From positions 397,418 to 461,417 of the forward strand of contig NZ_JACHFA010000001.1 in the NCBI RefSeq assembly GCF_014201705.1: 64,000 bases of DNA. Direction: 5' to 3'. The stretch comes from Borreliella spielmanii (GTDB taxonomy: Bacteria; Spirochaetota; Spirochaetia; Borreliales; Borreliaceae). Below are positions 40,097 through 49,500 of the stretch, piece after piece. The notes beneath the pieces are model-generated. The model searched no databases. It was not told the origin of the DNA and saw nothing but the letters and a program-made list of their open reading frames with translations. The position numbers were made by a program, and so were the translations under genes. Positions within the stretch are counted from its first letter, which is position 1; every line of letters begins with the position of its first letter.

Positions 40097-41164
40097 TCAA
40101 ACCTTCTCAGTAGTCTCTAACATTTTATACCACTGTGAAAATTCCTTTATTCCTTCTTTAATAGAAATTTTAGCCTCATAACCCATATCATTTTTAAGCT
40201 TTACAATATCACAACAGCTTTCCACAACATCTGCTTTTTGCATAGGCATATAATTTTTTAAGGCCTTTTTATCAAAATTCACCTCAAGTTCTTCAATAAA
40301 ATCTAACAATTTAGTTGCATGTCCAGTTCCTATATTATATATCCTGTAAGGGAAAGAAGACGTTGACGAATTTGGATTTTTAACATCAAAATTACAATCG
40401 CTCTTAGCCGGATTCTTCAACACTTTGTAAACACCGTTTGCAATATCACTTACATATGTAAAATCTCTAGCCATATTCCCATTGTTAAAAATATTAATAG
40501 CCTTGCCATTTTTAATTCCATCTGAAAATAAATATAAAGCCATATCGGGTCTTCCATAAGGCCCATAAACTGTGAAAAATCTAAGCCCTGTTGTGGGAAT
40601 ATTAAAAGATGCACTATAAGCATGCGCTATTATCTCATTAGATTTTTTGCTAGCTGCATATAAATTTAAAGGATGATCCGTACTAAAATCTTCATTAGAT
40701 GGAATATTCTCATTTATACCATAAACCGATGATGTTGAAGCATAAACAAAATGCTTAATGTTTTCTTTGCAAACTCTACATACATCTAAAACATTAAAAA
40801 ACCCAACAATATTTATTGAAACATAACTATCAGGATTTTCAAGACTATCTCTAATACCCGCTTGAGCAGCTAAATGACAAACATGTGTAAACTTATATTC
40901 TTTAAAAAGTTCTAGCAGTTTATCTTTATTTAAGATATCAAGATAAGCAAAAGATAAATTATTATATTTTGCACTCTTAATAATCTTATGGGTTTTTACA
41001 TCCTTAGAGCAAAAACCCAAGGCCTCTAATCTTTCATGTTTAAATTTGAGTTCATAATAATCATTTAATATGTCTACACCTAAAACTTCATGCCCTTTTT
41101 CTGCAAGCTTTTTGGCTACGTGAAATCCAATAAAGCCTGCAATTCCAGTTAAAAAAATCTTCAT
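40097..41164 (-). CDS. NAD-dependent nucleotide-sugar epimerase
   Basis: 355 residues of extended SDR: GIAGFIGFHVAKKLAEKG (Rossmann), YASTSSVYG, catalytic Tyr-x3-Lys in YAASKKS, and FFTVYGPYGRPDMA, which is typical of UDP-glucuronate 4-epimerases. In Borrelia its product may feed galactosylated glycolipids or glycan; exact substrate not clear. It is 43 bases downstream of the khpB/jag gene. Confidence 0.9.
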   Translation of the reverse strand: MKIFLTGIAGFIGFHVAKKLAEKGHEVLGVDILNDYYELKFKHERLEALGFCSKDVKTHKIIKSAKYNNLSFAYLDILNKDKLLELFKEYKFTHVCHLAAQAGIRDSLENPDSYVSINIVGFFNVLDVCRVCKENIKHFVYASTSSVYGINENIPSNEDFSTDHPLNLYAASKKSNEIIAHAYSASFNIPTTGLRFFTVYGPYGRPDMALYLFSDGIKNGKAINIFNNGNMARDFTYVSDIANGVYKVLKNPAKSDCNFDVKNPNSSTSSFPYRIYNIGTGHATKLLDFIEELEVNFDKKALKNYMPMQKADVVESCCDIVKLKNDMGYEAKISIKEGIKEFSQWYKMLETTEKV

Positions 41165-41207
41165 ATTATTATTCCTTTAAAATTCAATACAAACTAAAAG
41201 CATCAAT

Positions 41208-41936
41208 CTATTTTTTAAACCCAAAATCTCTTTTTTGATAACTGCGAAAATTATTGTTGCCAAACCTATTATTTCTGACATAGGAAACCCTTATTCTTTT
41301 TATATTTCCATCACCCTCGCTTTCAGTTTTTATATCACTATAACGATTTAAAGTCGTATGAATAATTCTTCTTTCAAAAGGATTCATTGATGGCAACAAA
41401 ATAGACCGCCTGGTTCTTTTGACTTTATGAAAAGAATTTATTGCTAAATTAATAAACCTAGATTTAAATCGTTCTCTATAATCTCCAATATCTAATATAA
41501 CTCTATTAAAGGTACTAGTTTCACCAATAAGCTTAGAGGTATAAACATTTGTCAAAAGCTGTAAAGAATCTAAATTTTTACCCTCTCGCCCAATCAAAAT
41601 ATTTGGGCTATCTGTCTCAATAGAAATCTTAATATAACCTTCTTCTTTAAGCTCTATTGTTAAGTTCACAGAATATCCCATTTTGATTAGCATTTCTTTT
41701 ACAAATTCTAAAATTTTATCACAAATTTCATCCCCAATTTTAATTTCAAAACCACCCTTTTTAACCTCCTTTACATGAGGAGAAACCCTTATTTTAATCA
41801 TTTCTTTCTTAAATAAAAATCCAACCCTTTCTTTATCTAAAATTTCTACATCAAACTCACCTTCTTTTAATTCTAGATCTCTCATTGCTTTCTTTATTGC
41901 TTCTTGTTCGGTTTTTCCGTAAAATTCATAGCTCAT
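41208..41936 (-). CDS. khpB: Jag/KhpB RNA-binding protein
   Basis: 242 residues with three domains in order: Jag_N (~1-50, YEFYGKTEQEAIKKAMRDL, VEILDKERVGFLFKKEM), KH (~80-150, GREGKNLDSLQLLTN) and R3H (~160-215, ERRIIHTTLNRYSDIKTESEGDGNIKR), then a basic Asn/Arg tail. It partners KhpA in binding RNAs that control cell division and envelope growth. Located just after yidC, its near-universal neighbour. Confidence 0.93.
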   Translation of the reverse strand: MSYEFYGKTEQEAIKKAMRDLELKEGEFDVEILDKERVGFLFKKEMIKIRVSPHVKEVKKGGFEIKIGDEICDKILEFVKEMLIKMGYSVNLTIELKEEGYIKISIETDSPNILIGREGKNLDSLQLLTNVYTSKLIGETSTFNRVILDIGDYRERFKSRFINLAINSFHKVKRTRRSILLPSMNPFERRIIHTTLNRYSDIKTESEGDGNIKRIRVSYVRNNRFGNNNFRSYQKRDFGFKK

Positions 41937-41948
41937 ATTATTCCCCCT

Positions 41949-43583
41949 TTAAGACAAATGCATCTTTATATAGTATTGTTGTAAAATAGTAAAAATATTT
42001 GTTGTAATCCAATATATCAAAAGCCCTGATGGCATATTGTAAAGTATGAAAAAAAACATAATAGGCATTCCAAAATATAAAAACTTCTGCTGCGCTCCAA
42101 GATTTTTTAAATCAATATTAGAACTAACAATTGTAGATCCTAATTGAGTAAACATCATAATAAAAGGTAAAATTCTAATATCGGTCCAAGATACAAAATA
42201 AAGCTTATATCCAAAATGATATACACTGTCACCAATAGATAAATCATCAATCCAACCTGGAATAAAATTAGCCCCTCTTAATAAAAATAAATTATTTACA
42301 AGTGAATAAAGAGCAAAGAATATAGGAAGCTGTAAAATTACAGGAAGACACCCTCCAAGAGGATTAACTCCTTCTTCTTTATACAGCCTTCCCATCTCTT
42401 CATTTAACTTCTTGGGATCATGCTTAAACTTTACTTGAAGTTCTTTCATTTTGGGTTGAAGCTTGGAAAGCTCGGCAGTAGCTCTAAATCCCTTAAATGT
42501 CAAAGGGAATATAAGTATTCTAACAACAATTGTCAAAAAAATAATTGAAAGCCCCCAATTAGGTATAACATCATAAAAAACTTGCATTACTATTTGCATA
42601 GGAACTTGAATTAAATGCCACAAACTCTTCTCTACTGACATTCCAAAAGCACTATCAGATAAACCAAAGGTATTAGCATCATTTTTATCAAAAATATCTA
42701 GATACCTATTGTCCCTAGGCCCAGCGTAAATAAAAAACTTATCATTAATGTTTTTTTTATTTATAACATTATTAACAATAAACGATTTAAGAATTCCTTT
42801 TTCCTTCTTGAACTCAACTTCCATATTTTCTTTAGAAAGCAACACTTCAAAATACTTGGTACTAGAACCAATCCATTTGGGATTGTTAATACTTAGACCA
42901 TCTTTACCATATTTAAGCTTATTATCATAATAAATTATTTGAGATAAGTAATTATTATATTGCAACTTAGCCTTATCGCTTAACCTTTCAATCTGAGAAC
43001 CAAAAATAATTTTATAAGAATCAATATCAAATAAGTCATAATCCTCAAGACCGTTTACAGTAACTTCAAATTTTATCAAATATTCATTTTTTTTAGAAAA
43101 TGTATACTTTTTCACATATTCATAAGTTTTGCCATTATTTTTAAAATAAGCTTTAAATTCATGATTAAAATCATCTATTTTTTTATACAAAAACAAATCC
43201 TCTACTAAATAATCAAAACTAACATCGAAAAAAGGTTCATTTTCATAATCAACATTAATCAGGTCTGTAGGAGTTTTTTCCAAATTTAAATGATTTTTAA
43301 GCTTTAATGAAACCAAATTTCCTCTAAATGTTGAAAAAGTAGCACAATATATCCCTGTTTCTACAAAAATATCTTGAGACTTATCAATCAAATTAAAGTT
43401 ATTGCTTTTACTTAAAAATAATTGATTATCATCAAAGCTTTTGCTTAAATCAAAATTCAAATCCTTCTCAGAAGACTTAGAACTTAACATCCTGGAAGAA
43501 AAAACATCATTAATAAGCATAAAAAGACCTATTAAAAATAAAGACAAATAAACAGCTCTTAAAACTCTTTTACTTTGATTCAC
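41949..43583 (-). CDS. yidC: Membrane protein insertase YidC (long form)
   Basis: 544 residues: N-terminal membrane anchor, a large periplasmic P1 domain (~40-320), then five membrane segments with the C1 coiled region ([23 protein letters not shown]) and [18 protein letters not shown]. The hydrophilic groove Arg is expected in VVRILIFPL. Inserts membrane proteins with or without SecYEG. 8 bases after rnpA. Confidence 0.96.
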   Translation of the reverse strand: MNQSKRVLRAVYLSLFLIGLFMLINDVFSSRMLSSKSSEKDLNFDLSKSFDDNQLFLSKSNNFNLIDKSQDIFVETGIYCATFSTFRGNLVSLKLKNHLNLEKTPTDLINVDYENEPFFDVSFDYLVEDLFLYKKIDDFNHEFKAYFKNNGKTYEYVKKYTFSKKNEYLIKFEVTVNGLEDYDLFDIDSYKIIFGSQIERLSDKAKLQYNNYLSQIIYYDNKLKYGKDGLSINNPKWIGSSTKYFEVLLSKENMEVEFKKEKGILKSFIVNNVINKKNINDKFFIYAGPRDNRYLDIFDKNDANTFGLSDSAFGMSVEKSLWHLIQVPMQIVMQVFYDVIPNWGLSIIFLTIVVRILIFPLTFKGFRATAELSKLQPKMKELQVKFKHDPKKLNEEMGRLYKEEGVNPLGGCLPVILQLPIFFALYSLVNNLFLLRGANFIPGWIDDLSIGDSVYHFGYKLYFVSWTDIRILPFIMMFTQLGSTIVSSNIDLKNLGAQQKFLYFGMPIMFFFILYNMPSGLLIYWITTNIFTILQQYYIKMHLS

Positions 43584-43591
43584 TTATGCCC

Positions 43592-43927
43592 CTACACCAT
43601 TAAAACTAAACTTTTCATAAGAGATTCAATATTAAAATATGTCAAATCCAACCTGTTATAATAAACCACAAAAATAATATCTATAGCCCTACCTTCTAAT
43701 AATTCTAATCTTTTTCTAAAAGCTTCTTTAAAAAGCCTTCTAACAAGATTCCTTTTTACAGAGCCCCTAAAACTTTTAGAAAAGGTAACAAGAATTCTAG
43801 AATAAATCAGATGATTTGATTTATAAAACATTTTAAGATTAAGACTGCTAAATCTAATCAGATTACCTTCTTTGAAAATTTTTTGAATTTCTATTTTTGA
43901 TTTTAGACTAATATTTCTTTTTTTCAT
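43592..43927 (-). CDS. rnpA: Ribonuclease P protein component
   Basis: 111 residues with the RNR-type motif [23 protein letters not shown]. It supports the RNase P RNA in trimming tRNA 5' ends. The ATG at 43927 lies within the final codons of rpmH, overlapping by 20 bases in another frame. Slightly degenerate relative to the KxRNRxKR consensus. Confidence 0.93.
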   Translation of the reverse strand: MKKRNISLKSKIEIQKIFKEGNLIRFSSLNLKMFYKSNHLIYSRILVTFSKSFRGSVKRNLVRRLFKEAFRKRLELLEGRAIDIIFVVYYNRLDLTYFNIESLMKSLVLMV

Positions 43928-44063
43928 CAGAAACAGTTAATTTTATTCTTCCTTTTGCCCTTCGTCTTGCAAGAATAAGTCTTCCACCTTTAGTCTTCAT
44001 TCTAGCCCTAAACCCAAATTTTCTATTTCTTTTAACACGACTGGGCTGATAAGTCCTTTTCAA
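43908..44063 (-). CDS. rpmH: 50S ribosomal protein L34, TTG start
   Basis: 51 residues: [27 protein letters not shown], almost identical to all L34. The start codon is TTG at 44063 with GGAGG six bases upstream; no ATG fits. The usual length is 44-46, and the extra Lys/Tyr end runs through the start of rnpA (20-base overlap). It is too short and has the wrong start codon for ordinary ORF lists. Stop TAG at 43908. Confidence 0.95.
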   Translation of the reverse strand: MKRTYQPSRVKRNRKFGFRARMKTKGGRLILARRRAKGRIKLTVSDEKKKY

Positions 44064-44154
44064 AACGCTCCTCCATTAAAAACAATTTTCCGCTACTAAG
44101 CTGTAAATTGAACACTACAATGGTATAGTATATAAATACGATTGTCAATAATAA

Positions 44155-44454
44155 TTATTTCACTATAACCTTTATATCTATTACTTTAATACATGTTAAT
44201 TCTTCTATTGATTTTATTATTTTTGACTTATTGACTGATATACTATGCAACATACTTGAATTACTTACTTCAATAAAAAGAAATCGCTCATTTTTAAAAT
44301 CTAAAAATTTAACATCATCTGATAAAGTATTGAAAATCTGATTCCATTTATCAACAATCAATAATTTTGAACTTATTTTTTTATTAACAAGCAAATCAGA
44401 TTCTAAATAACCTTTAAGAACATTATCTATTTTTTTAAAAGCAGAATCATTCAT
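44155..44454 (-). CDS. DUF721/DciA-like protein, putative helicase loader
   Basis: 99 residues. N-terminal helices (AFKKIDNVLKGYLES) and core VDKWNQIF...FKNERFLFIEVSNSSMLHSISVNKSKIIKSIEEL with the DUF721 W-x-x-I-x...L-x-V-x-x-S-x-x-x-x pattern. DciA is the ancestral DnaB loader of bacteria that lack DnaC/DnaI, and it often sits next to dnaN/recF/gyrB. Here it is 92 bases downstream of dnaN, in the origin neighbourhood. No recF is present between dnaN and gyrB. Confidence 0.75.
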   Translation of the reverse strand: MNDSAFKKIDNVLKGYLESDLLVNKKISSKLLIVDKWNQIFNTLSDDVKFLDFKNERFLFIEVSNSSMLHSISVNKSKIIKSIEELTCIKVIDIKVIVK

Positions 44455-44546
44455 AGCAATTTTTTATACCACAATGCAAAAAAATAATATTTAACAAACT
44501 TTAAAAAAGCTTATTTCAATATTCAAAATCACATTAATAATTTACT

Positions 44547-45704
44547 TTACCCTAAAGACATCGGCATTATCAAGTGTGTAAAATCAAAATTTTCAGGTTC
44601 ACTCAATTTTAATACATTTCCCGAATTAAATTGTATTTCTATCTTAGAAGTCTCAAAAACACCAATAGCTTCAATAAAATATGAAATATTAATAGCCATA
44701 ACCTCATCTGACCCATCATATAAATAGTTCGGATTTTTAATAAAAAATTCTCCTTTTCTTCCAGTAATCAAATCTTCCCCAAGAAGTTTTAGCTGAGACT
44801 CAGAAAAATTTAAAACTAACTTTCTTGATTTATCAACATACAAATTGATTCTTGCAAGTCTATCTTTCAGAATGCTTAGCGAAACTAAAGATTTATTTTT
44901 TTGTTCTTTGGGTATAATGCTTTTATAATCAGGATAATTGCCATTAATTAAACTACAAGCTATTTTATAGTTATCAAATTCAACATAAAATTTTTTATTC
45001 GAAGATTTTATTTTAACCATACCTTCCCCTGACATAAGATGTTTTAAAAAATTAAATATTTTTACGGGAACTATAAAATTCACATTCTCTTCAACCATAA
45101 TTTCTGTTTTACAAATAGACATTCTGTGCCCATTAGTAGAAACAAGCAATAATTGAGAGTCTTCATTTTTTGTAAAATACACGCCATTTAATACATTTTT
45201 AGATTCATCAAGATGTGCTGAAAAAGCTATTCTGTTTATTATTTTTTTAAAAGATTTTTGTTTTAATTCAATTTCAAAAGTATAATCTTCATTAACCATA
45301 TCATAATTGTAATTTTCTATTTCTTCATATGAAAAAGTAGGTTCTTTCAAATGATCTTCATATTCTTCTTTTTCATTTTTTGATTCTTCCATAATTTCTA
45401 ATTTGCTATTATTTTCGTTAAAAACTATTTTAATTTTTTTGCAAAAACTGAATGCTTTCACTGCATCATAAAAATTTGAGGCATTAATTAATACCTTAAA
45501 ATCTGTCTCTGAGACAATTGGAATTATGCTTTCAAAAAATATATTTCTGTCTGTTGATTTAATTATAAGATTAGATTTTTCTACTTCTATTAACAATGCA
45601 CTCCAAATGTCATTCATATTCCTGTTTAATATTATTCCCTTTGCTTTTTCTATCTCACTTGTAATTTGATTTGTGTCGCAAATAAAAAATGTGTTATTTA
45701 ACAT
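44547..45704 (-). CDS. dnaN: DNA polymerase III beta sliding clamp
   Basis: 385 residues, three similar domains. SALLIEVEKSNLIIKSTDRN near the start, LVSTNGHRMSICKTEI in the middle, and the C-terminal ...THLIMPMSL that ends beta clamps (MPMRL). Start ATG has GGAGG four bases upstream. It lies directly left of the origin region; it reads away from the origin, and the plus strand here is C-rich. Confidence 0.96.
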   Translation of the reverse strand: MLNNTFFICDTNQITSEIEKAKGIILNRNMNDIWSALLIEVEKSNLIIKSTDRNIFFESIIPIVSETDFKVLINASNFYDAVKAFSFCKKIKIVFNENNSKLEIMEESKNEKEEYEDHLKEPTFSYEEIENYNYDMVNEDYTFEIELKQKSFKKIINRIAFSAHLDESKNVLNGVYFTKNEDSQLLLVSTNGHRMSICKTEIMVEENVNFIVPVKIFNFLKHLMSGEGMVKIKSSNKKFYVEFDNYKIACSLINGNYPDYKSIIPKEQKNKSLVSLSILKDRLARINLYVDKSRKLVLNFSESQLKLLGEDLITGRKGEFFIKNPNYLYDGSDEVMAINISYFIEAIGVFETSKIEIQFNSGNVLKLSEPENFDFTHLIMPMSLG

Positions 45705-45783
45705 GATTCCTCCTTGTATATTTTATTACATTTTGTACCTGTAAATTTTCATTGTTTTATATTTTTAGTCCATATATATATGA

Positions 45784-45801
45784 TAGTAATAATAGTAGTA
45801 G
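45784..45801 (+). repeat. DnaA-trio-like array
   Basis: Six in-phase trinucleotides TAG TAA TAA TAG TAG TAG. Read 3' to 5' these are GAT/AAT trios, the single-strand DnaA-loading motif. The direction puts DnaA repeats to the right and the AT-rich unwinding element to the left, as seen here. Confidence 0.5.
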
Positions 45802-45808
45802 TATTCTG

Positions 45809-45918
45809 TTTAATTGTTTAATTATATTTAATGTAATATGGCATAAAGAAATATCTTGTTGAATTATAGGTTGTTTTTTGTTGTATTTTTGTTAAATAAT
45901 TTGTTTTAATTGTTTAAA
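45809..45918 (+). repeat. four direct TTGTTNAAW repeats (origin iterons)
   Basis: TTGTTTAAT (45814-45822), TTGTTGAAT (45856-45864), TTGTTAAAT (45889-45897), TTGTTTAAA (45910-45918). The first and last extend to the 13-mer TTTAATTGTTTAA (45809-45821, 45905-45917). Steps of 42, 33 and 21 bases are near whole helical turns. Confidence 0.45.
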
Positions 45919-45943
45919 AGAATTTTTGATTTTTCAATTAGGT

Positions 45944-47398
45944 TTAATTTTTTTTTATTTTGTTCATAAGTTCTGTGATTAAATTGTTTATTTCCTTGTC
46001 ATTATTTCTGTCTCTATCTATTTTATTTATCGAATAAAGCACTGTTGAGTGGGTTTTTCCGCCAATAATTTTTCCGATTTCAATTGTTGATAGCTCTGTA
46101 AAATTCCGCAGAAGGTATGCATAAATATGTCTAGCTTTTGTTATTTCTGGTTTTTTGCTATGTCCCTCAATATCTTTATGTGCAATTTTTAGTTCTCTTA
46201 AGAGTATTTTTTTTATATTTTCAATATTGATTTTATTGCTTGGTTCGTTAGTTGTTTCTTTTTCGTAAATTATTATTTCTTTTATTATTTTTTCAACAAT
46301 TTCAATGTCAATTTCTATATTGTCTAAATCTATATATGCTTTTAGTTTTGTTACAGCAGCTTCAAGATCTCTTACATTTGTTGTAACTTTTTGGGCAACC
46401 AGATTTAGTATGTTTTTAGGAACCTTTATGCCATCTTCTTCTGCTTTTTTTTCAATAATAGCTACTCTGAGTTCAAAATTGGGTTTTGATATATCAACAT
46501 TTAATCCCCTTGTGAATCTGCTTTTTAGTCGATCTGTAAAATTTGTAAGTTCAGAAGGGGACCGGTCACATGTGAATACTAATTGTTTATTGTCTTCATA
46601 AAGGGCATTAAATGTGTGAAAAAGCTCTTCTTGTATACCTTCTTTTTTTTGTAAGTCGTGGATATCGTCTATAAGTAGCATGTCTAAGTATCTATATTTT
46701 TTTTTAAATTTTTTTGTTTCGTGTGTTTTTATGCTTTCTACAAACTCATTTAAAAAATTTTCAGCAGTAACGTATAATATTTTGAGGTTATTATGTAATT
46801 CTTCTGTTTTGTTTCCTATGCTTTGAAGTAAATGTGTTTTTCCAAGCCCAACTCCACCGTAAATTAAACAGGGATTATATTTTTTCCCAGGATTTTTTGA
46901 GATTGACAAGCTGGCGTTGTATGCAAGTTTATTATTTGGCCCTATGATGAAATTTTCAAATGTATATCTTTTTTTAAGAAAGGGGTTTTTTAAATTTGTA
47001 AGTCCTTCTTCTTTTTTGATATACATTTTTATACGATCTTTTATGCCTTGAATCGGTTCTTTAGAGGGTGTGTTTCCTTTAAGTTTGTCGAATTTTGGGA
47101 AAGCGTTAAAATTTGTTTTTTCGCTTTCTTGTTTGTTAGAATAGGTTTTAGGTGATTGATTTGTAAATACAATGACTACGTTATCGTAGCCATTGTTTGT
47201 GAGTATTTCTTTGATTTTTTTTGTAAATCTTTTTTCTATTTGATTTTTATGGAATAAATTTGGAGTAGATATTTTAATATTGTCACCTATGGATTCTAAA
47301 AAGCACAAATTTTCAAACCAAACATAAAACTCTTCTTCTGATAATTCTTTTTTTATTTCTGTTAAAATTAAGCTCCATATATTTTTTGATTTTTCCAT
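45944..47398 (-). CDS. dnaA: Chromosomal replication initiator DnaA
   Basis: 484 residues: domain I (NIWSLILTEIKKEL), linker, AAA+ domain III (Walker A GGVGLGKTHLLQ, Walker B LLIDDIHDL, FTDRLKSRFTRGL) and HTH domain IV. Domain IV departs from consensus at DNA-contact sites: GGKTHSTV (residues 446-453) for GGRDHTTV, Lys415 where E. coli has Arg399, His424 for Gln408. AAGGA precedes ATG. The gene is head-on to its replication fork, unlike dnaN. Confidence 0.97.
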   Translation of the reverse strand: MEKSKNIWSLILTEIKKELSEEEFYVWFENLCFLESIGDNIKISTPNLFHKNQIEKRFTKKIKEILTNNGYDNVVIVFTNQSPKTYSNKQESEKTNFNAFPKFDKLKGNTPSKEPIQGIKDRIKMYIKKEEGLTNLKNPFLKKRYTFENFIIGPNNKLAYNASLSISKNPGKKYNPCLIYGGVGLGKTHLLQSIGNKTEELHNNLKILYVTAENFLNEFVESIKTHETKKFKKKYRYLDMLLIDDIHDLQKKEGIQEELFHTFNALYEDNKQLVFTCDRSPSELTNFTDRLKSRFTRGLNVDISKPNFELRVAIIEKKAEEDGIKVPKNILNLVAQKVTTNVRDLEAAVTKLKAYIDLDNIEIDIEIVEKIIKEIIIYEKETTNEPSNKINIENIKKILLRELKIAHKDIEGHSKKPEITKARHIYAYLLRNFTELSTIEIGKIIGGKTHSTVLYSINKIDRDRNNDKEINNLITELMNKIKKN

Positions 47399-47431
47399 TT
47401 TTTGTCCTTGTTGGTTTTAGTACTATACTTA

Positions 47432-47454
47432 TAACATTATATAGTATAATGTTA
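47432..47454. repeat. 10-bp inverted repeat between dnaA and gyrB
   Basis: TAACATTATA (47432-47441), TAG, TATAATGTTA (47445-47454). It includes TATAAT in both directions, in a 186-base divergent promoter region, so it can be an overlapping promoter pair or an operator. Confidence 0.5.
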
Positions 47455-47569
47455 AATTAGGATTCTATCTGAATTGCTTGTAAAATTTTTAAAATTTTTG
47501 TTAATTTGTATGTAATAGATATTATTTTTTTTTTAATGTAGAATTTATCTGTGTCTAGATTTTAGTTAA

Positions 47570-49489
<1,920 letters not shown>

Positions 49490-49500
49490 TTGGAGCGTTA

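Larger units (their letters stand above)
45705..45943. other. probable chromosomal replication origin (oriC), dnaN-dnaA gap
   Basis: 239 bases of very AT-rich DNA at the point where strand composition flips. From left to right: AT-run with TATATATAT (to 45783), trinucleotide array TAG-TAA-TAA-TAG-TAG-TAG (45784-45801), then four copies of TTGTTNAAW in one orientation (45814, 45856, 45889, 45910 starts; steps 42, 33, 21). This matches the layout DUE / DnaA-trio / DnaA-binding repeats. No TTATCCACA box is visible. For B. burgdorferi the origin was mapped to this central locus. Confidence 0.7.
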
